Shown here in pieces: positions 1-6,588 of a stretch of DNA of 25,405 nucleotides (the stretch's first letter is position 1; every line of letters begins with the position of its first letter). The notes beneath the pieces were generated by a model. It was not told where the DNA came from and made no database searches. It worked only from the letters and a program-made list of their open reading frames with translations. This DNA comes from an uncultured Senegalimassilia sp. Lineage in GTDB: Bacteria; Actinomycetota; Coriobacteriia; Coriobacteriales; Eggerthellaceae. The position numbers and the translations under genes were made by a program. Location: assembly GCA_934661765.1 (NCBI GenBank), contig CAKUJT010000027.1, forward strand, positions 1-25,405, in the 5' to 3' direction.

Positions 1-308
1 ATGAGGCGTTCCGGGTCTTCTTCTGCATCGACAAGCTGGTAAAGGCGCTCTTGCAGACGACCCAGTGTATCTTCCAGCGAAAAATACAGCACGGTTCGTA
101 GTTCTATTTCGCGCCCCCACACAGATTTCCCCTGCGAAATCTGCAAGCAGAGCCACAGCGTCAGCCAGCTTTTGCCCGCTTTGCTGGGACCGGCAAAGAT
201 TGCCAGACCAGCTGGCAACAGACCGGGAATAATCCATTTTACAGGCGGAATCGGCGTTGCAAGCAGTGCGCCTGCGGTAATGGTTTTCGGTAATCTTGTG
301 GTAGTCAT
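1..308 (-). CDS. RepA-like RecA-fold ATPase, N-terminal part (runs off window)
   Basis: Reading the minus strand from the ATG at 308-306 gives 102 codons that stay open to the window edge, so the C-terminus lies outside. The product starts MTTTRLPKTITAGALL. It has a Walker A loop at residues 40-47 (GPSKAGKS) and, about 30 residues later, the strand YFSLED, which in the RepA/AAA_25/KaiC-like RecA-fold family carries the acidic residue after Walker A. Such proteins act as replicative helicases of plasmids and phages, or as accessory ATPases on integrative elements. The start is supported by GGAAAGGATG a few bases upstream. It is divergent from the XRE gene at 548. Seen: Walker A and open frame. 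Inferred: the replication role. Confidence 0.8.
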   Translation of the reverse strand, partial: MTTTRLPKTITAGALLATPIPPVKWIIPGLLPAGLAIFAGPSKAGKSWLTLWLCLQISQGKSVWGREIELRTVLYFSLEDTLGRLQERLYQLVDAEEDPERL

Positions 309-370
309 TTACATCATCCTTTCCATTTTGGTATACATCTATTATCTCATATTATCGTGATTTTGTGTGC

Positions 371-398
371 AGTAAGTTTTACTCTCTAGTAGTAAGTT
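371..398. repeat. Two direct AGTAAGTT repeats, 20 bp apart
   Basis: AGTAAGTT occurs at 371-378 and 391-398, a spacing of two helical turns; the first copy continues into TTACT, giving a small palindrome. They lie upstream of the minus-strand RepA-like ATPase gene and could be operator or iteron-like sites. Function is not shown. Confidence 0.4.
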
Positions 399-410
399 GT
401 ACAGCTCACG

Positions 411-509
411 CCGCCCCACAGCCCCACAAACGCGCCAAACGGCGGTTTTGGGGGGTGATGTAGCGTCCATGTGCGACGCGGAGCATCCGCCCCACACGGG
501 GCGCGTTTG
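411..509. repeat. GC-rich repeat block in the divergent intergenic region
   Basis: CCGCCCCACA is repeated directly at 411-420 and 487-496, and CAAACGCGCC at 427-436 has its exact reverse complement at 500-509. The block is much more GC-rich than its surroundings and lies between a RepA-like ATPase gene and its likely repressor, where a replication origin, control RNA or regulatory structure would be expected. I cannot tell which. Confidence 0.45.
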
Positions 510-522
510 GACGAAATGTGGG

Positions 523-544
523 AGTGAATCAGATTTGATTCACT
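523..544. promoter_or_regulatory. Operator palindrome O1
   Basis: A 22-bp palindrome with perfect 9-bp arms AGTGAATCA and TGATTCACT around GATT. It ends four bases before the XRE ATG. A second element at 566-587 is its exact reverse complement, so the two share both arms; centres are 43 bp apart, about four helical turns. This is the layout expected for cooperative binding by a dimeric repressor, most simply the XRE protein encoded here. Confidence 0.8.
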
Positions 545-547
545 TTT

Positions 548-1159
548 ATGGCTTACTCTCTGGAAAGTGAATCAAATCTGATTCACTACCACAAAGGAGA
601 AAAAATCAAGCGCGTCCGGCTGCATCGTCACATGAAGCAGCGTGAATTAGGTGAACTGGTTGGTTTTACGGATGGTGCTGCCAACCGCATCGCACAGTAT
701 GAATCCGGGTTTCGCGTTCCGAAAGAGGATATGGTAAAAAAAATAGCAGCCGCACTCCATGTAAAAGAGTGCGCACTGCTTGAACCGGATACCGGCAATC
801 TTGGCGGCATAATGGAAACTTTATTCTGGCTTGACGAGGATATGCCGGACGTTCTTAGATTTTCCCTCTCCTCACCGATCGACAAAAATCAGATAGCTGC
901 AAATGCAGCCACAGCACCTGTCATCCAGACAAACGCTAAAACCTCTCCTTTCGGCGCACAGCCCGCTATGCTTTGGTCTGAGAACGATCTTCTGAATTAC
1001 CTGTTTAAGTCCTTTGCCGCCATGCAAGATGCCTACCACACCGGGAAAATTTCCCGCGACAAATATTTTGAATGGAAGCTGCAATGGTCCTATGATTCGG
1101 CGCTGCCGATTTCTGCTTCACCAAAAGAAGCTGAAAAGCTATTAGGGTATAATAAATAA
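548..1159 (+). CDS. XRE-family transcriptional regulator
   Basis: A 203-residue protein with an N-terminal helix-turn-helix of the lambda Cro/XRE type at about residues 17-75 (EKIKRVRLHRHMKQRELGEL, then the recognition helix region with NRIAQYESG). The C-terminal part has no motif I recognise and ends in an aromatic-rich helix (SRDKYFEWKLQWSYDSA). It probably represses itself and perhaps the divergent ATPase gene through the two palindromes at its 5' end. The start is uncertain: the ATG at 548 has no ribosome binding site, whereas AAAGGAG at 593-599 lies five bases before codon 20, an ATC. A rho-independent terminator follows the stop. Confidence 0.85.
   Translation: MAYSLESESNLIHYHKGEKIKRVRLHRHMKQRELGELVGFTDGAANRIAQYESGFRVPKEDMVKKIAAALHVKECALLEPDTGNLGGIMETLFWLDEDMPDVLRFSLSSPIDKNQIAANAATAPVIQTNAKTSPFGAQPAMLWSENDLLNYLFKSFAAMQDAYHTGKISRDKYFEWKLQWSYDSALPISASPKEAEKLLGYNK
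566..587. promoter_or_regulatory. Operator palindrome O2, inside the XRE reading frame
   Basis: The same 9-bp arms as O1 around AATC. It overlaps codons 7-14 of the open frame that begins at 548. An operator within the first codons suggests either a repressor that also blocks transcript elongation, or that translation really starts further downstream. Confidence 0.75.
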
Positions 1160-1170
1160 TTTTCTAAATC

Positions 1171-1208
1171 AATAGCTGCCAGTGTTGCAATGCTGGCGGC
1201 TATTTTTT
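1171..1208 (+). terminator. Rho-independent terminator of the XRE gene
   Basis: AATAGCTGCCAG at 1171-1182 pairs with CTGGCGGCTATT at 1193-1204 (one G-T pair) across a 10-base loop, followed by a T run. It begins 11 bases after the XRE stop. Confidence 0.85.
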
Positions 1209-1614
1209 GTTGAAAATAGGCATTCCAGACGTAATAATGGACGCAAATTGTCCATCTCCGCTTGCTATACTGAATGTAATCATATGGCAGGTGAAATCAT
1301 ATCCAATGCTGTGGAATTATACACCACAGATCTTCTCGACGACGATTCTTATTGTTCATATGTTGATTCTCACGGTCAATCTGGTTGGACTCACGCGTTC
1401 GTTGGATACGCTTGATTGCACCCGCTGCAATTTTATCTTCTTTGCAGAGTTCGGCAATCTTACAGGCAATAGCCGGAATGCGAAAGAAATTTATTTTGAC
1501 AAAAATGTGATTCAGACGTTCATTGAGATGCCTGTCGAAGGACATATTCTTGGCGTTGTATGGATTATGCTTATCGGCTGACAATTGGATAAAGAGTATA
1601 CAAATTGCTACTGA
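1209..1614. other. Non-coding or decayed stretch
   Basis: No gene is convincing. Open frames occur on both strands (for example 1297-1695 minus, with a charged lysine/arginine-rich middle), but none has a ribosome binding site or recognisable domain. The base composition is AT-rich like the flanking fragments. Most likely degraded mobile-element sequence. Confidence 0.5.
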
Positions 1615-1806
1615 AACCGTATCAAAGAAAAGTTGTACAATGAGTTGTCTGACAATGTCACATTCTCGCCGTACTTGTTTGAGCCCTATTATCAAAAGTA
1701 CGAGAGCTGGCGAGATAAGGCGCTAGACATTGCGCAGGAACATCTGAAACGCAATAGCATCAATCTTTCCAACTTCTGTGTGCTATGTCCAAGCACCTTT
1801 TCCTGA
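1615..1806 (+). pseudogene. Decayed coding fragment, identity unknown
   Basis: One frame is open for about 63 codons immediately after a stop (TGA at 1612) and has no usable start. It reads NRIKEKLYNELSDNVTFSPY and then YYQKYESWRDKALDIAQEHL, a plausible soluble helical protein, ending at a stop at 1804-1806. The last dozen residues look unnatural. I read it as an internal piece of a lost gene; I do not recognise the family. Confidence 0.4.
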
Positions 1807-1874
1807 TAGTAATAATGAGCAAGCGCTTTCAGTAAGATACTTTTGTTTGCACGGGTCAGCTTCATTTTTCTCAT
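1692..1874 (-). CDS. Small ORF coupled to the integrase remnant
   Basis: A 60-codon minus-strand frame whose ATG overlaps the integrase stop by ATGA. Its first 28 or so residues (MRKMKLTRANKSILLKALAH and on to a tyrosine-rich stretch) look like real protein; the rest is low-quality and antisense to the fragment at 1615-1806. It is probably the 5' end of a gene that followed the integrase, truncated by the same event that produced the junction near 1790. No family recognised. Confidence 0.3.
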   Translation of the reverse strand: MRKMKLTRANKSILLKALAHYYYQEKVLGHSTQKLERLMLLRFRCSCAMSSALSRQLSYF

Positions 1875-2041
1875 AGTCCAATCGCCTTTTCGAGTTTTTC
1901 CTGTGTCTTGCGTTTGTTCTTGTCAAACGCATGGGCGTAAATATCCAGCGTCGTGCTGACCTGTGCGTGGCCTAACAGATTGGCAACGGTTCTCACATCC
2001 ACGCCCTGTGCAGTTGGCAAGCTGGCATTCGTATGTCGCAT
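1871..2041 (-). pseudogene. Tyrosine recombinase (phage-type integrase), C-terminal remnant
   Basis: Minus-strand codons ending at the TGA at 1873-1871 encode the last 56 residues of a tyrosine integrase: RHTNAS with the box II arginine, the LGHAQVSTTLDIYAH block carrying the conserved histidine and the catalytic tyrosine, and a lysine-rich tail. Upstream on the minus strand the match stops at once and the frame shifts, so the DNA-binding part and first catalytic residues are gone. The fragment cannot be active. It marks a past integrative element at the left edge of the 2377-19009 cluster. Confidence 0.88.
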
Positions 2042-2299
2042 ATAGTACAATCTCTTTCTCGATTCTCTGTTGTGCCATGTAAACTCTCAAAGTGCACTTC
2101 CCGAGGGGAAACATTTCGGAGTGCCTTGCCAAATCGGTAAAGCCCTCCGGATTCTTTAGATATTTATCTCTATATCTGCTGATTATTTACCTTGGACATA
2201 ACTCGCAGCAGACTCCACAAAAGAGCAAAGTCATTGTTGTACAATATATACAAAGATATCCGCATTTTCAAAGAAGTCCGTACTATTGTACTTTATCTA
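2042..2299. other. Intergenic sequence left of the main cluster
   Basis: AT-rich and without a gene I can support. It lies between the integrase remnant and the promoter of the 999-residue protein gene. TTGTAC and the palindrome TTGTACAA occur within it, but I see no repeat or structure strong enough to name. Confidence 0.5.
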
Positions 2300-2308
2300 T
2301 GGTATAAT
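2300..2308 (+). promoter_or_regulatory. Extended -10 promoter for the main cluster
   Basis: TGGTATAAT at 2300-2308 is a perfect extended -10 element (TG, one base, TATAAT), about 69 bases before the first start codon of the cluster. There is no good -35 at 17 bp, consistent with an extended -10 promoter. It is the only strong promoter-like site I found before the ten-gene run. Confidence 0.55.
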
Positions 2309-2376
2309 CAATACAAAGAAATACATAAAAAATCCAGCAGTGCTCGTGCAAAGTTCTTCGGAAGGACGTATGGTTA

Positions 2377-5376
2377 ATGACTTGTTTTTTATCCAGTTCC
2401 ATCGATGTACTGAATCTTCTTTCCCGGTACAGCAATATTTTAAAGCGGAATGACATTATGACGCTCCAAGACTTCCTTCACACAAAAGATGATACCATTC
2501 TCTGCTTTAAGGGTGCGAATCCAGACCGCAAGAATGATCTTATTGCGCTGCGGAATTTTCTGCAAGATTCCTTTGCCTCAGATATCATCCTGAATATTGA
2601 TCCCTCCGCTCTTGCTGAAAAGTTTTTTCTTTTGTTTACATCGCCGCCCACTAGTGCGCCGCCCAAGCCAAAGACTCCCAAGCCAAAGACTCCCAAGCCT
2701 TCTAAACCCGCAGAGTCCCTGCCCCTCATTGTTCTTGAACCGGTCAGAGATATCCCGATTGATAGACTTTCCTTGTCTATCCGCGCCAAGCATGTATTAG
2801 CACACAAAAACATCACATTTGTTTCGCAAATTGTCAATTTCAGCATGGAAGATTTTCTCAATCTGCGAAATATCGGTGTCAAGACCGCAACTGAACTCTT
2901 CCTGGCCGTGCAGAAGGCTCGTGTGGAGTTGCTCTCGCCTGATTTTATTTCCAATCTTCCACGTGAGGATATCCTTGAATCTTCGCAGCAGCCCCTTACC
3001 TTAGAGGACTTAGAGATGTCTGCCCGGGCACGAAACGTCCTTCACTCTATGAATATTTCCTCAATGGATGCATTTCTGCAATGTCAGGGAGCTGATTTTA
3101 TTGAGGTCGAAAACTGTGGAAATGGCACGGCAGCGGAGTTGGCGGCACTGGCAAAATCTCTGGCGGGATACACAACCACTTTAAACTCCGACGAAAAATA
3201 CGCCCTGCGGGATACAGCAGCCTTCCTGAAAATCTGGCCGAACACAATAATGCTGGCGGCGGATGCCCACAAAAAAGAATCCGTCAATCTGTCCGTCGGT
3301 GCGCTTCTTGACCTCACCCTTGCAGAGCCGCCCTTCTTTGATACGCTCAAAGGGGCTGTTCTTTCCCTTGTCAAAAGTTTTTCCGGCGGGGTCACGCTCT
3401 CGCAGCTACTTGAGAAGGGATTTCTTCCCTTTTCGGACTGCACATCTTTTTTAACTGCTATACGGTCCTTGGAGGATGACAAAAAGATTGAAATAGACGG
3501 CGACACGCTCACCTATCTTACGCCTTCTTTGCTGGACACTTTAGCTGCCCAGCCAGACAGCCGCGAAAAGGATATTTTCATGTTAAAACTGCAGGGGCAG
3601 ACCCTGGAAGAGATTGCAAAGCCGCTTGGTTTAACACGTGAACGAGTGCGGCAAAAAATCTCCAAGTATCTGCCAACCTTCCCTGCCGTTGACGAAGACA
3701 AGTACACCTATCTGTTCACGACCTACTATATCTCAGCCGAGGATTTTGCACTATCCTTCGGCACCACCCCAGAGGTATACGAATACCTGCAATGCAAACA
3801 CTCCCGCAATAAAGGCCACCTGCCCTTGGCCGAGTGCCAGGATGATGAGAAACTGCCCTCCTCTATGCGAAAACAGCTGGAACGGGCGCTGTATAAGAAC
3901 TATATTACGGTAGATGGCGTAAGACTCTTGAAAAGCCGCCCGGTACTCATAGCATATACTGTCCGAAAATACGCGCAAACTCCTACCACATTTTCTGAAT
4001 TTACCGATAATTACAATGCTTTTCTGGCAGAGTATGATTTACAGGATGATTCTCACTTTCAAATTAACAACCAAAGAACTTACACGAATCATCTTTCTGC
4101 TGCCGATTACATTCTGTGGTCCCAGTGGCAGCGGTTCCGCTACTACGACATAAAAAGCCGCGACTTCACTGATTTTCTGCAGGAATTGGATTTATCCCAA
4201 TACAGGGATATCGAAATCACCACCTTAAAAATCTGGCGTGAGCACCTGGATCTGATGCAGCAGTACGATATCCGCGACGAGTACGAACTGCACAATCTTT
4301 TGCGAAAGATTCTGACCCCGGAGCAGGTCAGCGATTTGCAGCTGGATTTTGGCAAAATGCCGACGCTTATCTTCGGCAAAGCCGACCGCGACATGCAGGT
4401 TTTGGAGCAGCTGATGCTCTATGCTCCTATTCCAATCAACGATTTAGGCAAACGCTATGAGGAAGCCTACGGCGTTAAGGCTGCAACGGCAATAGGTACT
4501 TACTTCAAATCCATCGATACCTACTTTCACGATGGCATCTACCGCATTGACAGCAAAGACCTGACCCATGAGCAGTATCAGCACATGCGCAGCTTGATGA
4601 CTGAGGACATCTATCTGATTGACGACGTCAAGCGGATGTATCAGCGTGCCTACCCGGATGCACCGGCCTCGGATATCAGCCCCTACACACTGAAAGTGTT
4701 AGGTTTCAACGTATACACCGGGTACGTTATCCGTGATACCTTCTTCAGCGCAAGAAAATACTTCCAGGCCACCTATTTTTCTAAAGATATTTTTGATTTA
4801 ACCACAATGTCATGTGCGCTTTACAACACATCTGCATTCAATGTGGAACTGCACAAGTGCCTGACCGCCCGTGATCTTACCGCCTATGCCCCCAAGCAGT
4901 ATATCAATATCCACCGCCTGGAGCAGAGCGGCGTCACCAAGGCCACGATGGAAGATTATTGCGCCAAAGTCTACGCCTTTGTCTGCACCAGTAATCTGGA
5001 CATTTTCACCATAACGACCCTGCACAAGCTGGGCTTCTCCCATGAATTAGACGACTTGGGTTTTGACAATTATTTTTATGCCTCGGTGCTGTCGGTCGAC
5101 CGCGAGCACTTCGACTGCTGCCGTATTGCCGGGCAGTGGGGCTTTTCCCCCGCCGGGACATACCCTTCCATCACCCGCAGCACGCTGATCGAGTCCATCG
5201 TCCGGCGCGAAGGTAAAATTGAAATCTACGACCTGGTCGCCCGCTGCAAGGAGGAATACGGCATCCTTACCAATAAGGATGATGTGAAACTCTTTATCGA
5301 TAACACTTCTCTCTACTACGACGCAATCATGCAAACCGTGTACGCAAACTATGATTTGTACCTGGAGGAATTTTAA
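2377..5376 (+). CDS. Large protein with alpha-CTD-like repeats and a sigma-70 region-4 HTH
   Basis: A 999-residue protein and the first gene of the cluster; GGAAGGA at 2360-2366 supports the start. After an N-terminal helical segment comes a linker with tandem PKPKT units (residues 96-111), then two domains resembling the RNA polymerase alpha C-terminal domain (about 124-182, with LSIRAKHVLAHKNI and LRNIGVKTATEL; and about 203-263, with MSARARNVLHSMNI). At about 394-431 lies a sigma-70 region-4-type helix-turn-helix (LEEIAKPLGLTRERVRQKIS). The remaining 570 residues contain winged-helix-like segments, for example YAPIPINDLGKRYEEAYGVK near 680, but no known domain. Known: alpha-CTD and region 4 both bind DNA. 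Inferred: a DNA-binding regulator or recognition subunit. It does not resemble a complete sigma factor. Confidence 0.85.
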   Translation: MTCFLSSSIDVLNLLSRYSNILKRNDIMTLQDFLHTKDDTILCFKGANPDRKNDLIALRNFLQDSFASDIILNIDPSALAEKFFLLFTSPPTSAPPKPKTPKPKTPKPSKPAESLPLIVLEPVRDIPIDRLSLSIRAKHVLAHKNITFVSQIVNFSMEDFLNLRNIGVKTATELFLAVQKARVELLSPDFISNLPREDILESSQQPLTLEDLEMSARARNVLHSMNISSMDAFLQCQGADFIEVENCGNGTAAELAALAKSLAGYTTTLNSDEKYALRDTAAFLKIWPNTIMLAADAHKKESVNLSVGALLDLTLAEPPFFDTLKGAVLSLVKSFSGGVTLSQLLEKGFLPFSDCTSFLTAIRSLEDDKKIEIDGDTLTYLTPSLLDTLAAQPDSREKDIFMLKLQGQTLEEIAKPLGLTRERVRQKISKYLPTFPAVDEDKYTYLFTTYYISAEDFALSFGTTPEVYEYLQCKHSRNKGHLPLAECQDDEKLPSSMRKQLERALYKNYITVDGVRLLKSRPVLIAYTVRKYAQTPTTFSEFTDNYNAFLAEYDLQDDSHFQINNQRTYTNHLSAADYILWSQWQRFRYYDIKSRDFTDFLQELDLSQYRDIEITTLKIWREHLDLMQQYDIRDEYELHNLLRKILTPEQVSDLQLDFGKMPTLIFGKADRDMQVLEQLMLYAPIPINDLGKRYEEAYGVKAATAIGTYFKSIDTYFHDGIYRIDSKDLTHEQYQHMRSLMTEDIYLIDDVKRMYQRAYPDAPASDISPYTLKVLGFNVYTGYVIRDTFFSARKYFQATYFSKDIFDLTTMSCALYNTSAFNVELHKCLTARDLTAYAPKQYINIHRLEQSGVTKATMEDYCAKVYAFVCTSNLDIFTITTLHKLGFSHELDDLGFDNYFYASVLSVDREHFDCCRIAGQWGFSPAGTYPSITRSTLIESIVRREGKIEIYDLVARCKEEYGILTNKDDVKLFIDNTSLYYDAIMQTVYANYDLYLEEF
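2662..2699 (+). repeat. 15-bp tandem repeat in the linker of the 999-residue protein
   Basis: CCCAAGCCAAAGACT occurs twice in tandem (2662-2676, 2677-2691), followed by a partial third copy. It encodes PKPKT units of a flexible linker and could vary in copy number between strains. Confidence 0.85.
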
Positions 5377-5379
5377 ACT

Positions 5380-6588
5380 ATGAACTTATTGACTAACGGC
5401 ATTGTCCAGGAAGTTGTCTTTCCCACCCAACTGACCCGCAAGCTGACGATTGATGGCGTCACATCTGCCTACCCCGTGTACCGCGTGCGGCTGGATCAGC
5501 TGTACTACAACGACCAGAACGACCGTATCTCCACCTGGATCAGCAAATATAAGGCCGAACACGACGGCCAAAGCCCCAGCACCACCCAGCGCGACGCCTA
5601 CAACAACCTGATTGAAACATTTATTGTGGAAAGCAACCCGGATTCCATCCGCAAGACGCAGAACAACATTGAGCTGGTCGACCAGCGAGAGCCTGGCGTG
5701 GTGCTGGCCGACGGCCGCATCATCGACGGCAACCGCCGCTTTACCTGTCTGCGCCGCCTGGCCGCGAAGAACGATAAGTTCAACTACTTTGAGACGGTCA
5801 TTCTGGACCGCAACATTGAGAGCAGCGCCAAGCAGATCAAGCTGTTGGAACTTTCCATCCAACACGGCGAGGAAAGCAAGGTCGACTACAACCCCATCGA
5901 CCGCCTGGTGGGCATCTACAACGACATCATTGACACGCGGATGCTCTCCGTGGAGGAGTACGCCCGCAGCACCAATGAATCGCTGGCCGAAGTGCGCCAT
6001 AAGGTCGAGTTGGCGAACCTGATGGTCGACTTTCTCGATTTCATCAATGCGCCAAAACAGTTCTATCTGGCCCGCGATATGGAGTTGTACTCCTCGCTGG
6101 ATGAGTTGTCTAAGCTGCTGCGCAAGTGCCACACCGAGGACGAAAAGGCCGACTTGAAGAACAGCGTCTACTGCAATATCCTGATGAATACTCAGGGCGA
6201 CATGGCGCGGTTTTTGCGCCGGTTGAAGACGATTGTGGACTCCGACCACCGGGATGACTTCTTTGCCGAACAAAACGATTTGGCCGTGGAAGTGTTGGAT
6301 ATGCTGCCCACCAATGGGAAAGTTACCATCGACACAATCCGCGACGATGTGCGCACCAATCTGGACGTGCGCGACAGTCTGGCTCGCTCTGTGGAAAAGG
6401 CCGAAATGAAGACCAAGAAAGCAGAGAGCCTTAATCGGCCCATCCAGCTGGCGGAAAAGGCCACGAACTTCATCGACGAGATTGATACCCACATCTTCGA
6501 CAAGATGAACGACAGCGACCTGCAGCGGCTGAAAAAACAGCTTGGCAAGCTGACCGCCCGCATCCAGGAAATTGAGGAGTTGATCTGA
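5380..6588 (+). CDS. ParB-like (ParB/Srx fold) protein with C-terminal coiled coil
   Basis: A 402-residue protein starting three bases after the previous stop, with GGAGGA at 5364-5369. The ParB-like signature is at residues 111-126: DGRIIDGNRRFTCLRRL, matching the ParB/sulfiredoxin-fold pattern in which an acidic residue, glycine and paired arginines bind nucleotide or phosphate. A region at about 190-230 (SVEEYARSTNESLAEVRHKV) resembles the helix-turn-helix after the ParB domain. The C-terminus (about 335-402) is a charged coiled coil. Chromosomal ParB is a CTPase for segregation, but there is no ParA here and the partner is a helicase whose start overlaps this stop. A DNA-binding or nucleotide-sensing role in the cluster is more likely than segregation. 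That role is inferred. Confidence 0.85.
   Translation: MNLLTNGIVQEVVFPTQLTRKLTIDGVTSAYPVYRVRLDQLYYNDQNDRISTWISKYKAEHDGQSPSTTQRDAYNNLIETFIVESNPDSIRKTQNNIELVDQREPGVVLADGRIIDGNRRFTCLRRLAAKNDKFNYFETVILDRNIESSAKQIKLLELSIQHGEESKVDYNPIDRLVGIYNDIIDTRMLSVEEYARSTNESLAEVRHKVELANLMVDFLDFINAPKQFYLARDMELYSSLDELSKLLRKCHTEDEKADLKNSVYCNILMNTQGDMARFLRRLKTIVDSDHRDDFFAEQNDLAVEVLDMLPTNGKVTIDTIRDDVRTNLDVRDSLARSVEKAEMKTKKAESLNRPIQLAEKATNFIDEIDTHIFDKMNDSDLQRLKKQLGKLTARIQEIEELI

Noticed and set aside
1297..1695. 132-codon minus-strand frame with a basic central part
   Set aside because: No start signal and no family recognised; it overlaps a better-looking plus-strand fragment. Kept only as part of the decayed stretch.
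2286..2308. TTGTAC as a -35 for the TATAAT at 2303
   Set aside because: Only 11 bases separate them; the extended TG element explains the promoter better.
2370..2453. 27-codon frame overlapping the start of the 999-residue gene
   Set aside because: Ribosome binding site is only three bases from this ATG and well placed for the ATG at 2377; the peptide is not distinctive.
5386..6492. 368-codon minus-strand frame opposite the ParB-like gene
   Set aside because: No ribosome binding site or domain; the plus-strand frame has a clear ParB-like motif.
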